Assembly: GCA_034401135.1 (NCBI GenBank) | Contig: JAWZSP010000004.1 | Location: forward strand, 682,001-746,000 | Reading direction: 5' to 3' | Length of the DNA stretch: 64,000 nucleotides | From: Volutella citrinella | Lineage: Eukaryota > Ascomycota > Sordariomycetes > Hypocreales > Nectriaceae | Shown here: in pieces, positions 22,870 through 35,200 of the stretch | How positions within the stretch are numbered: position 1 is the stretch's first letter | How the letters are laid out: each line of letters begins with the position of its first letter | The notes under the pieces: generated by a model | Databases searched by the model: none | Seen by the model: only the letters and a program-made list of their open reading frames with translations | What the model was told of the DNA's origin: nothing | Translations under genes and position numbers: made by a program

Positions 22870-23919
22870 ATGACTGGCTTCCTGGACCTCCCCTCTGAGC
22901 TTCAGCTAGAGGTGTTCCTCTTCCTAGGCTCCGCCTTCTTCCGCCGGGACCTGCGCCGTCTACATGTTTGCAGGAAGTGGTACCCAGCCGCCCAGCAGGC
23001 CATGGCCAAGGATCTCGAACTCGAGCTAACAACGGACGCCATCTCCCGCTTCATCACGCTATCAGATACACAAGTGGCACGCTCCCTAATTCAAAGGCAC
23101 GTCAAGACCTTGGATATCAGCGTCGTCGACCTGGCCAAGGATGGATGGTTTGCAGATGCACCAACTGATGACGAGGCCCCGTTGCAGCAAAGAATCGACG
23201 AGTTGACTGCAAAGGCATCCATGTTGGCCGATATATTCCATGCCGACTCAGCCGTCACGCGTTTGCGCATCACGGAGGAGCCTGACTGGGATCCCACGAG
23301 GCATCCAAGCGAGCGCCCAGCCGTCAGGACACGGCCGCCCGCAAAGTTCCTCGCGTTCCCTAACCTGACTGTCCTGGAGCTTGATCTAAGCGGGTGTAAA
23401 GCGGATCCTTCCGGCGTGTCATATGGACAGAAGGGCTTTCACCTCTGCGAAGCCGTGAACGCTCTTCTCCCAAATCTGCATCGCCTGCGCTGTCGCCTCC
23501 TCAGAGTCTGCGAGCACTTGCTACAGCCTCCGCCAGGCGACGCACAGCTGAAGCTCAAGGAACTCATCATCAATCGCAGCATCCACAAGGAGACCAGAAT
23601 CCCGCCAAATCTTCGCTACTCCACACCCTGCCAGGGCAGTTCTCTTCAGTTTGTGGCTTTGCAGAAGTCACTGGAGAAGCAGGCCGTGGCCCTGGCCGCT
23701 TGGATGCATAGACCGTCTATGGTGAGGATTCTGGCTCACGACTCTGCGCTCTGGTGTCAATACTATGTCATCTACGATGCCGTCACCAAGAAGACGGGCC
23801 GGCTATCGCGAAATGCGGCATGGGATGCCGATGAGGAGTCGCCGACACCAGAGAAGCCGCTGGAAGATGAATGCTGGAATGGCCCTCTCTCCAAGTCCTT
23901 GTATCATCGGTTCTATTAA
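22870..23919 (+). CDS. F-box protein
   Basis: A single exon encodes 349 residues starting MTGFLDLPSELQLEVFLFLG. Residues 4-45 form an F-box (LPSELQLEVF then DLRRLHVCRKWYPAA), the motif that docks to Skp1 in SCF ubiquitin ligases. The remainder has leucine-rich, LRR-like stretches (FPNLTVLELDLSGC, LLPNLHRLRCRLL), which could recognise a substrate, but no regular repeat can be fixed by eye. Such F-box proteins are abundant and fast-evolving in filamentous fungi. Function is inferred only to the level of substrate adaptor. Confidence 0.85.
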   Translation: MTGFLDLPSELQLEVFLFLGSAFFRRDLRRLHVCRKWYPAAQQAMAKDLELELTTDAISRFITLSDTQVARSLIQRHVKTLDISVVDLAKDGWFADAPTDDEAPLQQRIDELTAKASMLADIFHADSAVTRLRITEEPDWDPTRHPSERPAVRTRPPAKFLAFPNLTVLELDLSGCKADPSGVSYGQKGFHLCEAVNALLPNLHRLRCRLLRVCEHLLQPPPGDAQLKLKELIINRSIHKETRIPPNLRYSTPCQGSSLQFVALQKSLEKQAVALAAWMHRPSMVRILAHDSALWCQYYVIYDAVTKKTGRLSRNAAWDADEESPTPEKPLEDECWNGPLSKSLYHRFY

Positions 23920-24183
23920 TATTATCTATTCTCTATGAAGTTTCAAACAGTAGCGAGGTGTTTATGCATATGAGGCCCGGATTTCTATTTAGGCCACAGC
24001 CATGGTATTTGAGGCATGCAGCAACCTAGGGATGAATGCAAGTAGAACCGACAGTTTCTTACTACATCCGTTTCTGAAAGCCGAGTCGCTTCCACCAGAG
24101 CAGATTTTTATTTACTCTTCTCTTTAGAATTTATATAAGAAGCTGGAGAACTTCAAGTTGCATTCATGTGCCTCTAAGCAATC

Positions 24184-25415
24184 TCAACACGTTCCTCGAT
24201 TCATCCCATTTTCCGCATCGAAATCATGACATGTAATACCCTCTGGGTACACCACCCCTCCTTGTTTAAGAACCTGATCCATAGTCTCCATCAATACTAA
24301 ACTCTCCTCAACCGGCATGATGTCACTCTCTGTCCTTCCCTCCCTAATACACCTAGCAACCTCATCAGCTTCCCAGAAGAAGCCCTGTCCTGGCTCGCCA
24401 GGCTGAGGTGCTGGGTAGCTCAAGACTTGTATATTTTTCTCTCCACCATGGTCCCTGGTGATCTGGAATGATGTCGGTCGATACGCTGGATGGGGCACAG
24501 ATATCTCTCCCTTGGAACCCTGGATGCGGATCGCACAGCCCCGGGCCCCTTCGACATCTGTCTCCACGCGGATTGAACTTGTGGCCACGCCAATTGTCCC
24601 ATGCTGCGGGAAGTGACAGACAACGGCAACGCTTTCGTCAATGCCTGTGTGATATTTGCTCAGCGCCGAGGTCACCAGCGGTCTCTCCTTCTTCTCCTCG
24701 GGCTGGAGGTGGAACAAGATCTGAAAGACCCAAGTTAAGGCGTAGATGCCATAGTTGAGCAACGTGCCGCCGGCCAACTCGGGGTTCAGCAGCCTATGGC
24801 CGTCCGGTGTCCTCTGCTCATCAGAAAACTTGTTGAAGGACAGATCCGCCATAACGCGCGAAACGTGCCCGATCTCGCCGCTCTGCACCAGCTCCCGGAC
24901 CTTTCTGCTCAGCGGCATGAACCTGGTCCACACAGCCTCCATCAAGAACAGGTTCTTCTCGCGGGCGAACTGGACAAGTCTGCGAGCCTGCTCTGCGGTG
25001 ATGGTGAATGCCTTCTCGCAGAGCACATGCTTCCCAGCGGACAGCGCAAGCATCGCATTTTGGAAATGATGGGAGTGGGGGGTTGCAACGTAGACAATGT
25101 CGACTTTCGGGTCTGCCACGAGCTCGGCGTAAGATGCATGGGCAGCAACATCATCACCGGCACCGATCCTCTGCCGGAACTCCTCGGCACTCGATTTCTG
25201 ACGGGAGGCGACAGCGACGATGCGGTGTTTGACGTCAGAGACTTGGCGGGTGGCAGGGTCAACTAGGAGGTCTTTGCTAAAAGCTAGGCCGAGTTAGGCT
25301 GATTCTTGAGATGCGGCAAGGAGGAGGATGATGCAGAACGAAGGCATGGTGACGCACCTTCAGCGACCAGCCCTGTGGACATGATGCCCCATCGCAGGAC
25401 AAAAGGAGACTCCAT
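24184..25415 (-). CDS. Gfo/Idh/MocA oxidoreductase (dimeric dihydrodiol/D-xylose dehydrogenase-like)
   Basis: Exons 25415-25358 and 25283-24184 give 385 residues; exon 1 is only 58 nt. The start MESPFVLRWGIMSTGLVAEAF is the N-terminal strand and NAD(P) loop of the family, and the join must use the acceptor at 25285-25284 to keep it. Downstream are VDIVYVATPHSHHFQNAMLAL and the catalytic-lysine element GKHVLCEKAFTI (EKAF replaces the usual EKP). A helix with LFLMEAVWTRFMP and the C-terminal beta-sheet domain (GTLLNYGIYAL) follow. The set is typical of fungal trans-1,2-dihydrobenzene-1,2-diol or NADP-dependent D-xylose dehydrogenase homologues. It is cytosolic, with no targeting signal. Confidence 0.9.
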
Positions 25416-26438
25416 CGTGTGTTGTCGTCGATCAACAATGATTGAGCCAACGTGAGAAGATCATTCTGGATTCGATAGCGATTAAGTAGGCACCATCCAA
25501 TGTTAGATCGGGCAGAGGTAGCCCGGTTGATCCCCGCCCCCAAACCCCACAACGCCATGAGCGAGCTGAGAAGCCTTGTAGTGAGGTAGGACAGAAATGG
25601 AGGTCATTGTTGAAGACAAGAGGAATAAATATTATTAAGAAAATGCGTGTATGCGAAGCTTTGTAGTCGAGTACAGTAGTCAGGCAGTTGCGAATATTCC
25701 AGGGCCAAATCATGTCGTGGTTTCTTTTGCTTGTGTCGCTGGCCTGGATCTCGGCAAATATTAGACCGAAGAAGCTTGCGTGGGGCAGCCTCACGGCGAT
25801 GGATGGAGAATTAGCTTTCGATTTTGGGGGTCCGGAATCTTCGGTGACTGTTGGACGTGCCAACATCTATATTCCTACAGACCAATCACGAAGGCTACTT
25901 TCCCATACAATATCCGACCAGGAGGGAAGCCGTAACAGTAAGTTGACACCCATAGCACGAGTATAGGGTGACAGCCTTGGACGAGCCTGTTGGTGGCAGG
26001 CCTGTGCATGCAACAATGTGCTCAAACTCATAACCATACCCAGCCTCTATCCGGTTTCCAATAATCAACGTCAAACAAGAAGTCATCGCCAATCCCAACC
26101 CACCCTAATAATAGCACCTGCATCCGCGCCCGTGTCCGCAACTCCGCCGCATCTCCACCGAGACCCGGATCCGGCCGGGCGCACGTGGGGTCGTGGTTGG
26201 CGGGGTCGCGTCCCTGGGCTTCCAATTCTACACCGAAGCGCGCCCGACTCCACCGCCCACGCCCGCCCGCCCATGACATCCATCCCCTTTTAAAAAATTA
26301 TACCCCGTCTCCAAAGAGGCCACAACGCATCTCTGCCAAGCCGATTCCTCGATCGCTTCGCTTTAAGTCAATTCTCTGCCCCTTGTCTTTCTCTCTCCGC
26401 CTCTCGGCATTCAATTCGCCTCAGCCCGCTCGCCCAGC
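25416..26438. promoter_or_regulatory. Divergent promoter region, dehydrogenase and EXPERA gene
   Basis: About 1 kb between outward-facing genes. The last 60 bp before the EXPERA start are rich in pyrimidines (CTTTCTCTCTCCGCCTC), common in strong fungal promoters. A small signal-peptide-like frame at 25711 is unsupported. Confidence 0.5.
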
Positions 26439-27290
26439 ATGTTGTCCCCCTCCTCGCGTAACCTCATTTATCTGGCCCTGATCTCGACTCAGGTGCTGGG
26501 CATGATTGGTATGTCGCGTGCCCACTGTCCCAGTCCTGTCTTGCTCGGATGCGCTTCCACTCTCATTGGGTGTCCCATCTGGTCGTGCTCGCACCCGCGC
26601 AAAGGGCAACGAGAGGGACGTCCTTGAGAACTTCAAACCCCGCAGCATGCCATGACAGCCCTCAATGACCCATCAAACATGCCACTAACAACCCGCACAA
26701 GCCCTCGACTTGGTTCACTTCTACCCCGAGTCCCTCTACGCCGCCCCCGATGCGCCGCTGCACTTCCTCGTCGCCCTGCGCGAGGCTTATGTCAAGGCCA
26801 CCGGCGACCCCTTCTTCGGCACTGACCTGAACAAGATGGCCTGGTTCCAGGCGTTCCTCTACGTCGAGGGCCTCGTCCAGTTCCCCCTCGCCGCCTACGT
26901 CCTCTATGGCTTCGCTTCCGGCAGGGGCACCACCGGCGCCACCGAGCTGGCCAGCCTCATCTTCGGCGCCGTCACCGCCATGGGCTCCGTCGCCTGCGTC
27001 TCCACCCTCAAGACGCTCGGCCCCGAGATTGTGCCCGCCGAGATGAAGAAGCAGCTCTTCTACGGTGTCTACCTCCCCTTTTGCATCTTCCGTAAGTCGC
27101 ACGCCCCTGCAGATGATCACACCTGGGGACCGAAGCTGACTCCGGGATAGCCATCGTCATGTGCGTCGACATGCACACGCGAATCATGGCCCGCGTCAAC
27201 GCTCTGGACGCCAGGCTCAAGGAGGAGCAGGACACCAAGTACGCCGCCGAGCTGGCTGCCCAGGCCGCAGCTGCCGAGGCCAAGGAGTGA
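26439..27290 (+). CDS. EXPERA-domain membrane protein (TMEM97/sigma-2 receptor-like)
   Basis: Exons 26439-26508, 26702-27091 and 27151-27290 join to 199 residues. Four hydrophobic helices are visible: residues 8-28 (IYLALISTQVLGMIALDLV), about 70-100 (MAWFQAFLYVEGLVQFPLAAYVLYG), about 110-130 and about 145-165 (LFYGVYLPFCIFPIVMCVDM). The sequence HFYPESLY and the polar/aromatic pattern of the second helix fit the EXPERA family, ER-resident sterol-isomerase-related proteins that include TMEM97 and EBP. The C-terminus is a charged, alanine-rich coiled tail (LKEEQDTKYAAELAAQAAAAEAKE). Role in sterol or lipid handling is a family-level inference. Confidence 0.88.
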
Positions 27291-27535
27291 TGGCTACCAA
27301 GACCCAAGTAGTTGTCTACGTGGAGGTTGTGTAATTTAATATGTGCACGGTAGTATAATAGGGCGCAATAGGAATATAATTCAGACGCAGCGGATATCCA
27401 TTTACAGCCGGGGCAGTCCCTAGCCCAGCTTTCCATCTACCCTTCCTATTTACTAAAACTCCCCGAGAATCCCATGTCATGACTCCGTAAATGCAGGGAT
27501 GCGCAACGCGAAAATATGTACAACCCACCGTCGTC

Positions 27536-28534
27536 TCAGTCCATGCGCTTGGAGTGCGACTGCTTCGAGTATCCCCACCCGTTGCCGATGCCGCCGCCAT
27601 TGACACCATAGCCCAGGGGCGTCGCACCGCCCAGGCCACGGCCCTTGAGGCGCTTGGGCAGCAGGACGCCCATGGTGTACATGCCGGCGACTAGCATACC
27701 GGCGATGAAGGAGGTCAGGCAGTAGAAGATTGTGCTAGCAAAGATGTGACCACCCAGGCCCTGCCACTCGACGCGACCCTCCGTCTTGGGCAGCGCGGGG
27801 GTCGGGAACCAGCGGACCGACAGGCTCAGGGGCAGCGGGTCGCCGATGATGAGCCTCTTGCTTCCGGAGCCGGCGGCGGTGCTACCGAGCGGGCTGGTGC
27901 TGTAGGCAATGGCCGAGTCGAGCACGCCGCTGTCGTCCTGACCCTTGGGCTTGGGGGTGCTGTGCAGCAGCACGTTCATCTGCGTGCTGATGTGGATGTG
28001 GCTCATCTGGAGGGCGCCGGCGAGGGCGAAGACGAGGGGGATGTGCTCGACCTTGGGCTTGACGGCGGCGGCATCCCCATTGGCATCGGCATTGGCGTCG
28101 TCGGCCGTGGGTGGTGGGCGCGATGGGAGACGGCACGACAGGGGCGCGTCGCTGTGGACGTAGAACTCGAGCAGGTGGTAGAAGGCGTCGTCGATGCTGG
28201 CAATGGTGCAGTTGACCTCGCCCTCGGTGCCGTAGAAGAACTCGAGCGGCCGGCCCGTCTCCTTGCAGGTCGGGAAGGGGATCCAGTTGATTTCGTGCTT
28301 GTCGTTTTCGATGTGCTCGCCAGTTTCGCTGTAGACAGTTAGCCACCGCGTCTCTCCAATTAATTACGAAAGGCCAGGCACTCACGAGCTTCGGCTCATG
28401 CACTCGACAGGAATCGAATCCTTGTACTGGTACGACGGCCGCACATCCTGGGCCTCCTTGTTGTCGGCGGCGGCAGCGACGAGGGGCGCCAGGGCAGCGG
28501 CCAGGGCGAAAGCGAGCGACGGGAGCAGCATCAT
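27536..28534 (-). CDS. Conserved fungal secretory-pathway membrane protein, unknown function
   Basis: Exons 28534-28386 and 28328-27536 give 313 residues. The N-terminus MMLLPSLAFALAAALAPLVAAAA is a clear signal peptide. A lumenal domain follows with conserved-looking Cys and an N-glycosylation site (IPVECMSRSS, FPTCKETGRPLEFFYG, VNCTIASIDDAFYHLLEFYVHSDAPLSCRLP). A single helix near the C-terminus (IFASTIFYCLTSFIAGMLVAGMYTMGVLL) precedes a basic, glycine-rich cytosolic tail. The topology suggests a type I membrane protein of the ER or Golgi. I know the pattern from other filamentous fungi but no assigned function. It is convergent with the EXPERA gene. Confidence 0.82.
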
Positions 28535-28795
28535 GGCGACGGCGGCTGATGCAGGAAGGCGGCGGAGCGGGAGCACTGTCTTATCATGCTACTGAGACAA
28601 CGGGGAATCCAATGGGCAAGCAGACGGCTAAGACACATCCATTGGGAGGATTGCGAGCTAGCTGGCGGCCGAAGAAGCCCGGTTGCAAAGGGGTTACGTT
28701 GGCATGAGGAAAGCAGAGCAATCAGACCAACTGGCTCCAACACGAGGGCGCACCCGCGATGAGAACATGGGTACAGATAAGAGACTTTCAGGCAA

Positions 28796-28903
28796 GACAC
28801 AGTGGCGTAGTGGTTATCGCGTATCCCTGCTAGTAGACCTTTCAGGTGCACTCCAGATTAGGATATCTCTTCGGAGGCGCAGGTTCGAATCCTGTCTGTG
28901 TCG
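28796..28903 (+). tRNA. tRNA-Ser (anticodon GCT) with intron
   Basis: The acceptor stem GACACAG pairs with CTGTGTC, followed by discriminator G. The D-arm is GCGTAGTGGTTATCGC. The anticodon stem TATCC/GGATA closes on a loop with GCT at 28829-28831 and a 27-nt intron (28833-28859) directly after position 37. A long variable arm (CTC-TTCG-GAG) marks a type II tRNA, and GGTTCGAATCC forms the T-arm/B-box. The spliced length is 81 nt. A run of five T about 5 nt downstream is the Pol III terminator. Confidence 0.88.
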
Positions 28904-29157
28904 TCTCTTTTTGCATCCTCGTCTGTTACAGACAGCAGTCAATTCTCTCTCCTCTTTTTTGCCATCCAGGTTGGCAATGTCATGCTCGATACATGTAAAG
29001 AAGTTTGTTGATTCGGTGCCAGTATAATTTCTTTGTCTATAAGTCATAATAGTAAACGACAGAGTGCTATATGTATCGACGTGTAATCTCTAACCATCGC
29101 CCATGTTCTAACAGCATAACCCATCTAACAACCCATCTACACCAATCCCCTCATCCA

Positions 29158-30241
29158 TCACTCGACCTTGCCAGTCACCGAAATTATCGTCCACTTAATA
29201 TCCCACCCCTTGCCGCCATACTTCTCCACCAAGTGCTCCCGAACTAGCCCCTCCACCTCCTCCACCGGGTGCGCCGCCCTCGTCTCCTCGTCCCAGTACG
29301 TCTTGAGCAGCCACGGCAGCATCAGCCGGAACGACATGAGGTACTCGTCGGCGCTCTCCAGGTGGTAAGTCCCGGGGCACACCTCGACGCGCACGTCCTT
29401 GAAGCCCTTGGCCCGCATGTGGTCGCCGATCCACGCCGGGTCCGTCCAGTCGCCCTGGTCGTGCATCTGCATCCGCATCTTCTGGAACGGCGCATCAAAG
29501 GGGAACGAGGCGAATGCGCTCGCCATGTCGGGGAAGAACCACTCGTTATCGCGGTGGAACGTCGTCGCGCCGAAGACGCCTCCCGGCTTGAGAATGCGCT
29601 GGCAGTCTGTTGAAAGCGTGGTGTCAGCTTGAGCCTAGCTGCAACGCCATTGTGCAAAAGTTGGATCGCTTACCTGCCAGCACCGCATCTGGATCGGGGA
29701 TAATGTGAAGCCCTAGTCCGATCCCGACATGGGTGAGCGAGTTTGCAGGCAAGTTCGTCTTCTGTCGATTGGGTGCTGCGTGTTAGTCGAATACCAGGCC
29801 CTGGGACGGGACAAGTCAACGTACAGTAGCATCCAGCACCTTGGCCTCCGTATTGACCCAGCCCTCCTTCTCGATCCTGCTCTTGACGATACTGACCAGC
29901 CCTTCAGAGTTGTCGGCGCAGAGAAATGTGCTCTTGTCCAGCACTTCCTTGGGCAGCGCGTCTTGCAGCTCCTGCGTGATAATCCCATTGCCGCACGCAC
30001 TATCCAGGACCGCCACCGGCGAGGTCCGGCTGCTGGTGAGTCCCATATGGGAGAGCAGCGGTGCAATAAGGTACCGCATTACCCGCCGCGAGGTGAAGTT
30101 GAGGGTATCCGCGTGGCTGCTGTTCTTGCTCATGCTGGCAAACAGCGTTGCGAGGTCTTTTGCCTGGGTTGCGCGGGACATTATCGAGATGTTGTCTTGT
30201 GAGTCGGTGATTGTGTAATGTTTTTGAGATGTTTGTGTCAT
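29158..30241 (-). CDS. SAM-dependent methyltransferase (UbiE/class I type)
   Basis: Exons 30241-29825, 29761-29674 and 29606-29158 join to 317 residues. The SAM-binding motif I reads VAVLDSACGNGIITQEL (about residues 75-92), followed by an acidic motif II (FLCADNSEGLV) and post-motif helices (SLTHVGIGLGLHIIPDPDAVLADCQRILKPGGVFGATTF), all typical of Methyltransf_11/25 enzymes acting on small molecules. A second in-frame ATG at 30181 (MSRATQAKDLATLF) would remove 20 residues and fits related proteins well, so the true start is uncertain. The substrate is unknown. Neither neighbour suggests a pathway. Confidence 0.87.
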
Positions 30242-32231
30242 TTGATAACTTGCAATTGAATGTCGGCGCGATGCCAGCGTATTAAATATCCGTGCAGCTG
30301 GAGTATGTGTCCGGGGAATGTCTCCATACTAAGTGGCCGAAAAGTCGCCGTGACGTCGATGAGCCACGAAATACTTGCTCAATTGCGCGCCCAGATTATC
30401 AATCTCGCCGAACATCCTCGTCAACCCAGGCCATGAAGTGTCCGAGCATGTTGTTGAAGGGCCTTGATGGCCCGCATGTCATTCAGCCCCTGCGCCAACA
30501 CCATCAACCCGGTACACACACACACACACACACACACATACACACAAACACAGAAAACTGGGACAATATATAGAACGCAATGACAATTTTCCCATTAAAA
30601 TCTACATCCATACCAGGAATCTACTATAACAGTCCCCCTCCGTTTTAATTTGCCCCAAACTCCAAAGGAAAGTCCGTACCATTACAGTCCCAAGCATCCA
30701 GGGACTACCGCCTCGATTACTTTTCATGTATTGCTGTGCGCAATTCGTTACTGGCACGTCTTTTGATGGAACAAATGAAGAGCCGCTCGCGAGGTAAAAG
30801 AACCATGTGTGGTCTGCGTGGGTGTGGCGATGTGCTCGCTTGCATCTCAGTCGGTGCATGTTTGTTGGAGCATGTTTGTTGGAGGGGCGAGGTTGAGAAG
30901 AAGCCAGGAGCAGTATGGGTGATATCTGCTGATGCGCAGGGTGCTATAGCTCCATCAGGTGTAGAGTCGTCGCCATTGCGCCCAAGTGTTGGTTGGTGGT
31001 TGTGAATAACATGCCGGCCTACGGGAGACCATGCCGGCATGGGGACTGACCATCCCGAGCTGCCATGTTGAGAGGAGGCAGAAGGATAGCCAGTCGAAAA
31101 CGTGGGCCCGGCGAGCAGAAGGATTGAATGCCTGCCGGGAAGACCAGTCGCTCGCAACGTGGCGAGCGCGGTCAACGTAATGCTGGTGGTGGGAGCATCT
31201 TGTCTCGGTCTGTCGTTGTGGTGCACTCGTGTTTAAGGCGTGGATGAGAAGGGAGAGCCAGCTCAACCCTCAAAGAGAATTCAAGGAGCGACGGGCCTTG
31301 ATGAAGAATTAGGTCGTAGGTATAAGCCAGTCTAGGCAGACCATAAAGAAGATGCCTGATGAAGAACATTGGAGGCCGCCATCGTCGAGGCCGAAGCCCC
31401 CTTGGCTCTGCTGCTGAATCAACTCCCTCTACTCCCACCGTCGACACCAATTTATATATAACAAAGCACCCCAGCCAGCCCCCCCGTCAGCGGCTCCAAT
31501 TCTCTTGGGTAATTCAAGGCTCTAACGTGTGGCGGGCCTTATCCCGTTGCCTCATCTGCCGAAGCCCAGGTGGCAAAGCGGCGCTGGACGGGCCAAAAAC
31601 GAGGCGAAAACGCGGGGGCCAACCACCGCTGGCCCGTCGGGGGGTGACGGGTGCAGGCACACCACTGGGCCAACCAACGCGGGGGACACGACGGCACCAG
31701 GGCACTCGCCTCGCACTTTTGACGGCTCTCATCAGCCCACGCTGTGCGCCCTGCTGCCGCCAACGCTGCGACAAGGCCTCCCCCCCCCAGTCCGAGCATC
31801 ATCGCCATCTCCCTGGCTCCCGCGGGGATGGCGAGTCAGGCTGCGGCCGCCAGAGTGCAGAGAAGCGGTTGAGAAGGCAACACCCTCTGCACACCCTCAC
31901 GGCCCGCGGGCGGCTGGGCGCCGTGGCGGCAGGGCAAGGGGGTTCCCGTCTTGTACTGTCACACCAGGCTGTCATTCATTCACTTCACTTTCTTGTACCT
32001 CGTCACATTGATGCGGCTGAAGACGCCTGCTTCTGCTATATTACCACAATCCAACAAACATGTACACTGATCCATGCCATGGCGCCTAATGATATACCTA
32101 CCGTCTCCGGTGGAAAACAAGAAAATCCCAGCCACTCAACACGAATCATCCCTGTCTGGCCTCAGCCTCATCGTCCCCGTCCCTCTCCCTCTGACCCTCC
32201 CGCTTTTCCCTTTTCCTCGATTCTCACTGCA
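30242..32231. other. 2-kb gene-poor stretch
   Basis: No convincing protein gene is visible. The stretch holds a (CA)n microsatellite (30513-30554), a TATATAAATT element on the minus strand near 31451, GC-rich DNA from about 31540 to 31950, and a pyrimidine-rich tract at 32160-32230 next to the Nup170 stop. A long open frame on the plus strand (from 31359) runs antisense into Nup170 and looks like a composition artefact. Confidence 0.5.
30513..30554. repeat. (CA)n microsatellite
   Basis: Thirteen or so uninterrupted AC dinucleotides are followed by an imperfect tail (TACACACAAACACA). Confidence 0.9.
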
Positions 32232-35200
32232 TCACAGAAACCCGAGGCTGCCAGTCGGAACCCGCTGCGCCAGCTCGTCAACCTCGCGCTTCAGCGCCCT
32301 CAGCAGCCGTCGCACGTCAGCCAGGTCGCTGCCTCCGGGGTTGCTTCCGTGTCCGGGCGGGGGCATAGCCGCATCACAGCGCTTGAGGAGTTCCGCCACC
32401 GATTGCCCCATCGCCCCGCCCTTGCCGGCGCCGCCCCGTCGTCTCACCTCGGCCGCCCAGTCGCGGACGACAAAGGCAATGAGCTCAATGATGCGGTTGC
32501 GAACAGAGCCGCTGAAGCCGTAGTCCTGCGTGTCAAAGATGTTCTCCAGCACCCGCACAATGACGTCGTGCGAAACGCCCAGCGTCAGGAACAGCTGGAT
32601 GGGCCAGCTGGGGTCCGCCCCGATCGTGGCGTCCTGCCCGTACGCCACCGCGTACCTGCACAGCTCAGGCAGCAGGGTCTGGATGGGGAAGACGAAGCTG
32701 TCGAGGGATGTTCGGTGTGCAATGTTTTGGATTTTGCTAGACACGGACTCGTAAGGCAGCGGTGGTGACGGCATGCCGGGTTCCGAGTTCTCCAGTCGGG
32801 ACATGACCTCATCGTGTGTCTGCTGGATGAGGTTGCTCCATGTACCAGAGATGGTCATGTGGTTGCGGTAGTCCGCAGCGTGGTAGATTAGCAGGCACAG
32901 ATCGTAGTAACCAGCTTGGTCGGCGTAGTCATTGAAAAGCTGCCATTGTCAGTCAGTATTTAAACAAGCAGGCCAGATATAAAAATGGTGGGCCACTTAC
33001 ATCTGACAGATCCTTAATCTTTCCGTTGAGGGCTTCCTGAATCTCCGCCCTGCGGTCGTCGTCGATCCGGTCGTCCACCGACAAACGCTCCAGGAGGTCA
33101 TCCTGGATGTGGGCAATCTCCAGCAGATCCGTGACCTCGTGGTTGAGGAGCTGTTGCTGCTGGCGGCTAATTCCAGTCGTAGCCACGTTGGCGTTGGCCT
33201 TGGCGAGACTGAGCAGCCGGATGCGGTCCTTGATGCCAATGGGGAAGTCCGAGTTGGCAAGCTGGGCCTGCACCTCGGCGGCGTCGTAGAAGCGGCTGCG
33301 GTTTGTATAGAATCGGCAGAGGAGGTCAGCGTGCTCCACGTTGGTGCTCGCCAGGCGCTGGAGGAAGGTGATGACATGGGGGGAGTCAATGGCAAGGATA
33401 CGATCCGTCCAGCCTTGCTGGATGTACCACTCGTAAAGGTCAAAGTGAAACACCTCGTCATCCGATCCATTCACGACATCATAAGCCTCGAGTCGTTTGG
33501 TCGCAATAATTGTGATTCTACCATCAATCATTGTGGGTTCAGCGCTCGAGGCAGCATCCAGCTGGCGAAGGACGTCGTGGATCATGTCGTAGCAGCGCTT
33601 ACGGTCGTTGAAGGTATTCGCCCGCGGGTCGGCCGATGGCTTGCCATCGTTGATCCAAGACAGAGCGGTATTGCCGCGGTCCTTCTCCCGGGCGACCACT
33701 AGGCAAAGCTGAATCGCTCCAGCGTAATACTGGAGGTCGATGTACTGTGTAACGGCCGTCTGGAGGTTGGCAAATGTCAGGCTGCCCGCGACCTTCCCAA
33801 ACAGCCTCAGGCTCTCGTGGAGAAGGCTGCGCTGGTTGGTGGCGGCTGTGGGGTCAGATGCCCGCTTCAGCTGCTCCTGTGCCTTGAAGATGACCACGTC
33901 ATCTGGACTGCAGAAGCTGCCGCACCGCCTCCTCAGCGCGTCTGCAACTGTCTCTACGTTCGAGCCGCTCTCAATGTTACGGTTGACGATGGCCTTGACC
34001 AGCAGCTTGGCCAGGTCCTTGCCATCGGATTGCGAGAATAGTTTCTCGTAAGTCAGGTCCTTGAGCTGCTGGCGAGCAGAGTCGTCCAGTCGGGTGAAGA
34101 TGTCAGCGACGCGCTCGTCAAAGAGCATGAGAACAAACGAAATGCCCTCGGAGATGCTCTCCATCAGCTTCTGCAGCGCGTGCAGGGCCTGGTGCTCCGC
34201 CTGAAGTGCAACTTCTTCCTGGCGGCTGGAGACGTGCTGCAAATCGGAAGGGCCGGAGAGACCCTGGATGAGACCCCGGTTGGAGTCAAGGAACCGACGC
34301 AGCCTCTCGAGGCTCTCCTGAACGCTGCTGAGCTTGGACAGGGGGATGGTGGAGTTGATGGCAATGCCTCCAGTGGGCGTGGTGCCGGGCGTGATGACGG
34401 CAGCCTTCCACAGCTTGCGGATCAGGCGCGCGAGGTACAGAGCCAGGGCATCATGGCGAGACGACAGTCTCACTGACTCTACAGTCAAAGAGGTACCGTC
34501 CGTCTCGGTAATGGTAGGCTGCCCACCAAAGTCCACAAACACAGAGCGAGCGCGGTCTTCGGTGGCCTGGTCGATGGCGCGGGCTGCGCCGGGGCGGGAG
34601 TCACCCCCATGGCCGCAAGCCACCGCCAGGGCTGTCGAGACGGTTTCCACACGACCATAGAGCTGAATAAAGCGTCGGCAGACCTGCTCAAACCCTTCAT
34701 CCCCCACGGCGCCACGGATTGCTGATGCGAATATGTCAACAAATCTTCGTCGTCGGATGATATGGACTCCGGTGTTGGTCAAAACTGCAAACTCGCTGGG
34801 GGGGTCGTCAAACTGCACAGCCAACTCGTTTCCAAACCCAACGGGCTGCGACGCGGCAGAAAAGGGCTTCGTAATCAGGCCAACAGCCTCAGCACGGCTG
34901 CCAATGTCGATCCAGCTACCCTGCTCATAGTACTTCAATGGTGTCGTAGGCGGCGTATCCTTGATGCGGCCGGTTTCGGGGCCAGAGACAAAGAGGGTGT
35001 CGGAGTTGGGGTCGGAATCCTTTGCGACAAAGTCAATGAAGTAGCCGGGCGCGAAGCGAGCTCCTTGTCGGCTCAATGTCAGCATGGGCGATTCCAAATC
35101 GGTCGCCGCTTCGCCGCCAGCATATCCGGAGCGTCGGGGGTTCTGGCTCGGCGGGAACTTGATGAATTGCACCTGCATGCTCTGGGGTGCCATGTTGGAT

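Noticed and set aside
25711..25963. Small frame with a signal-peptide-like start
   Set aside because: The hydrophobic start is short, the rest is unlike known secreted proteins, and the opposite strand is equally open.
30513..30554. CA repeat considered as a functional element or CRISPR-like array
   Set aside because: It is a simple dinucleotide microsatellite without spacers.
31359..32768. Open frame of 469 codons on the plus strand
   Set aside because: It overlaps Nup170 in antisense and its unique part is low-complexity Pro/Arg-rich sequence without homology signals.
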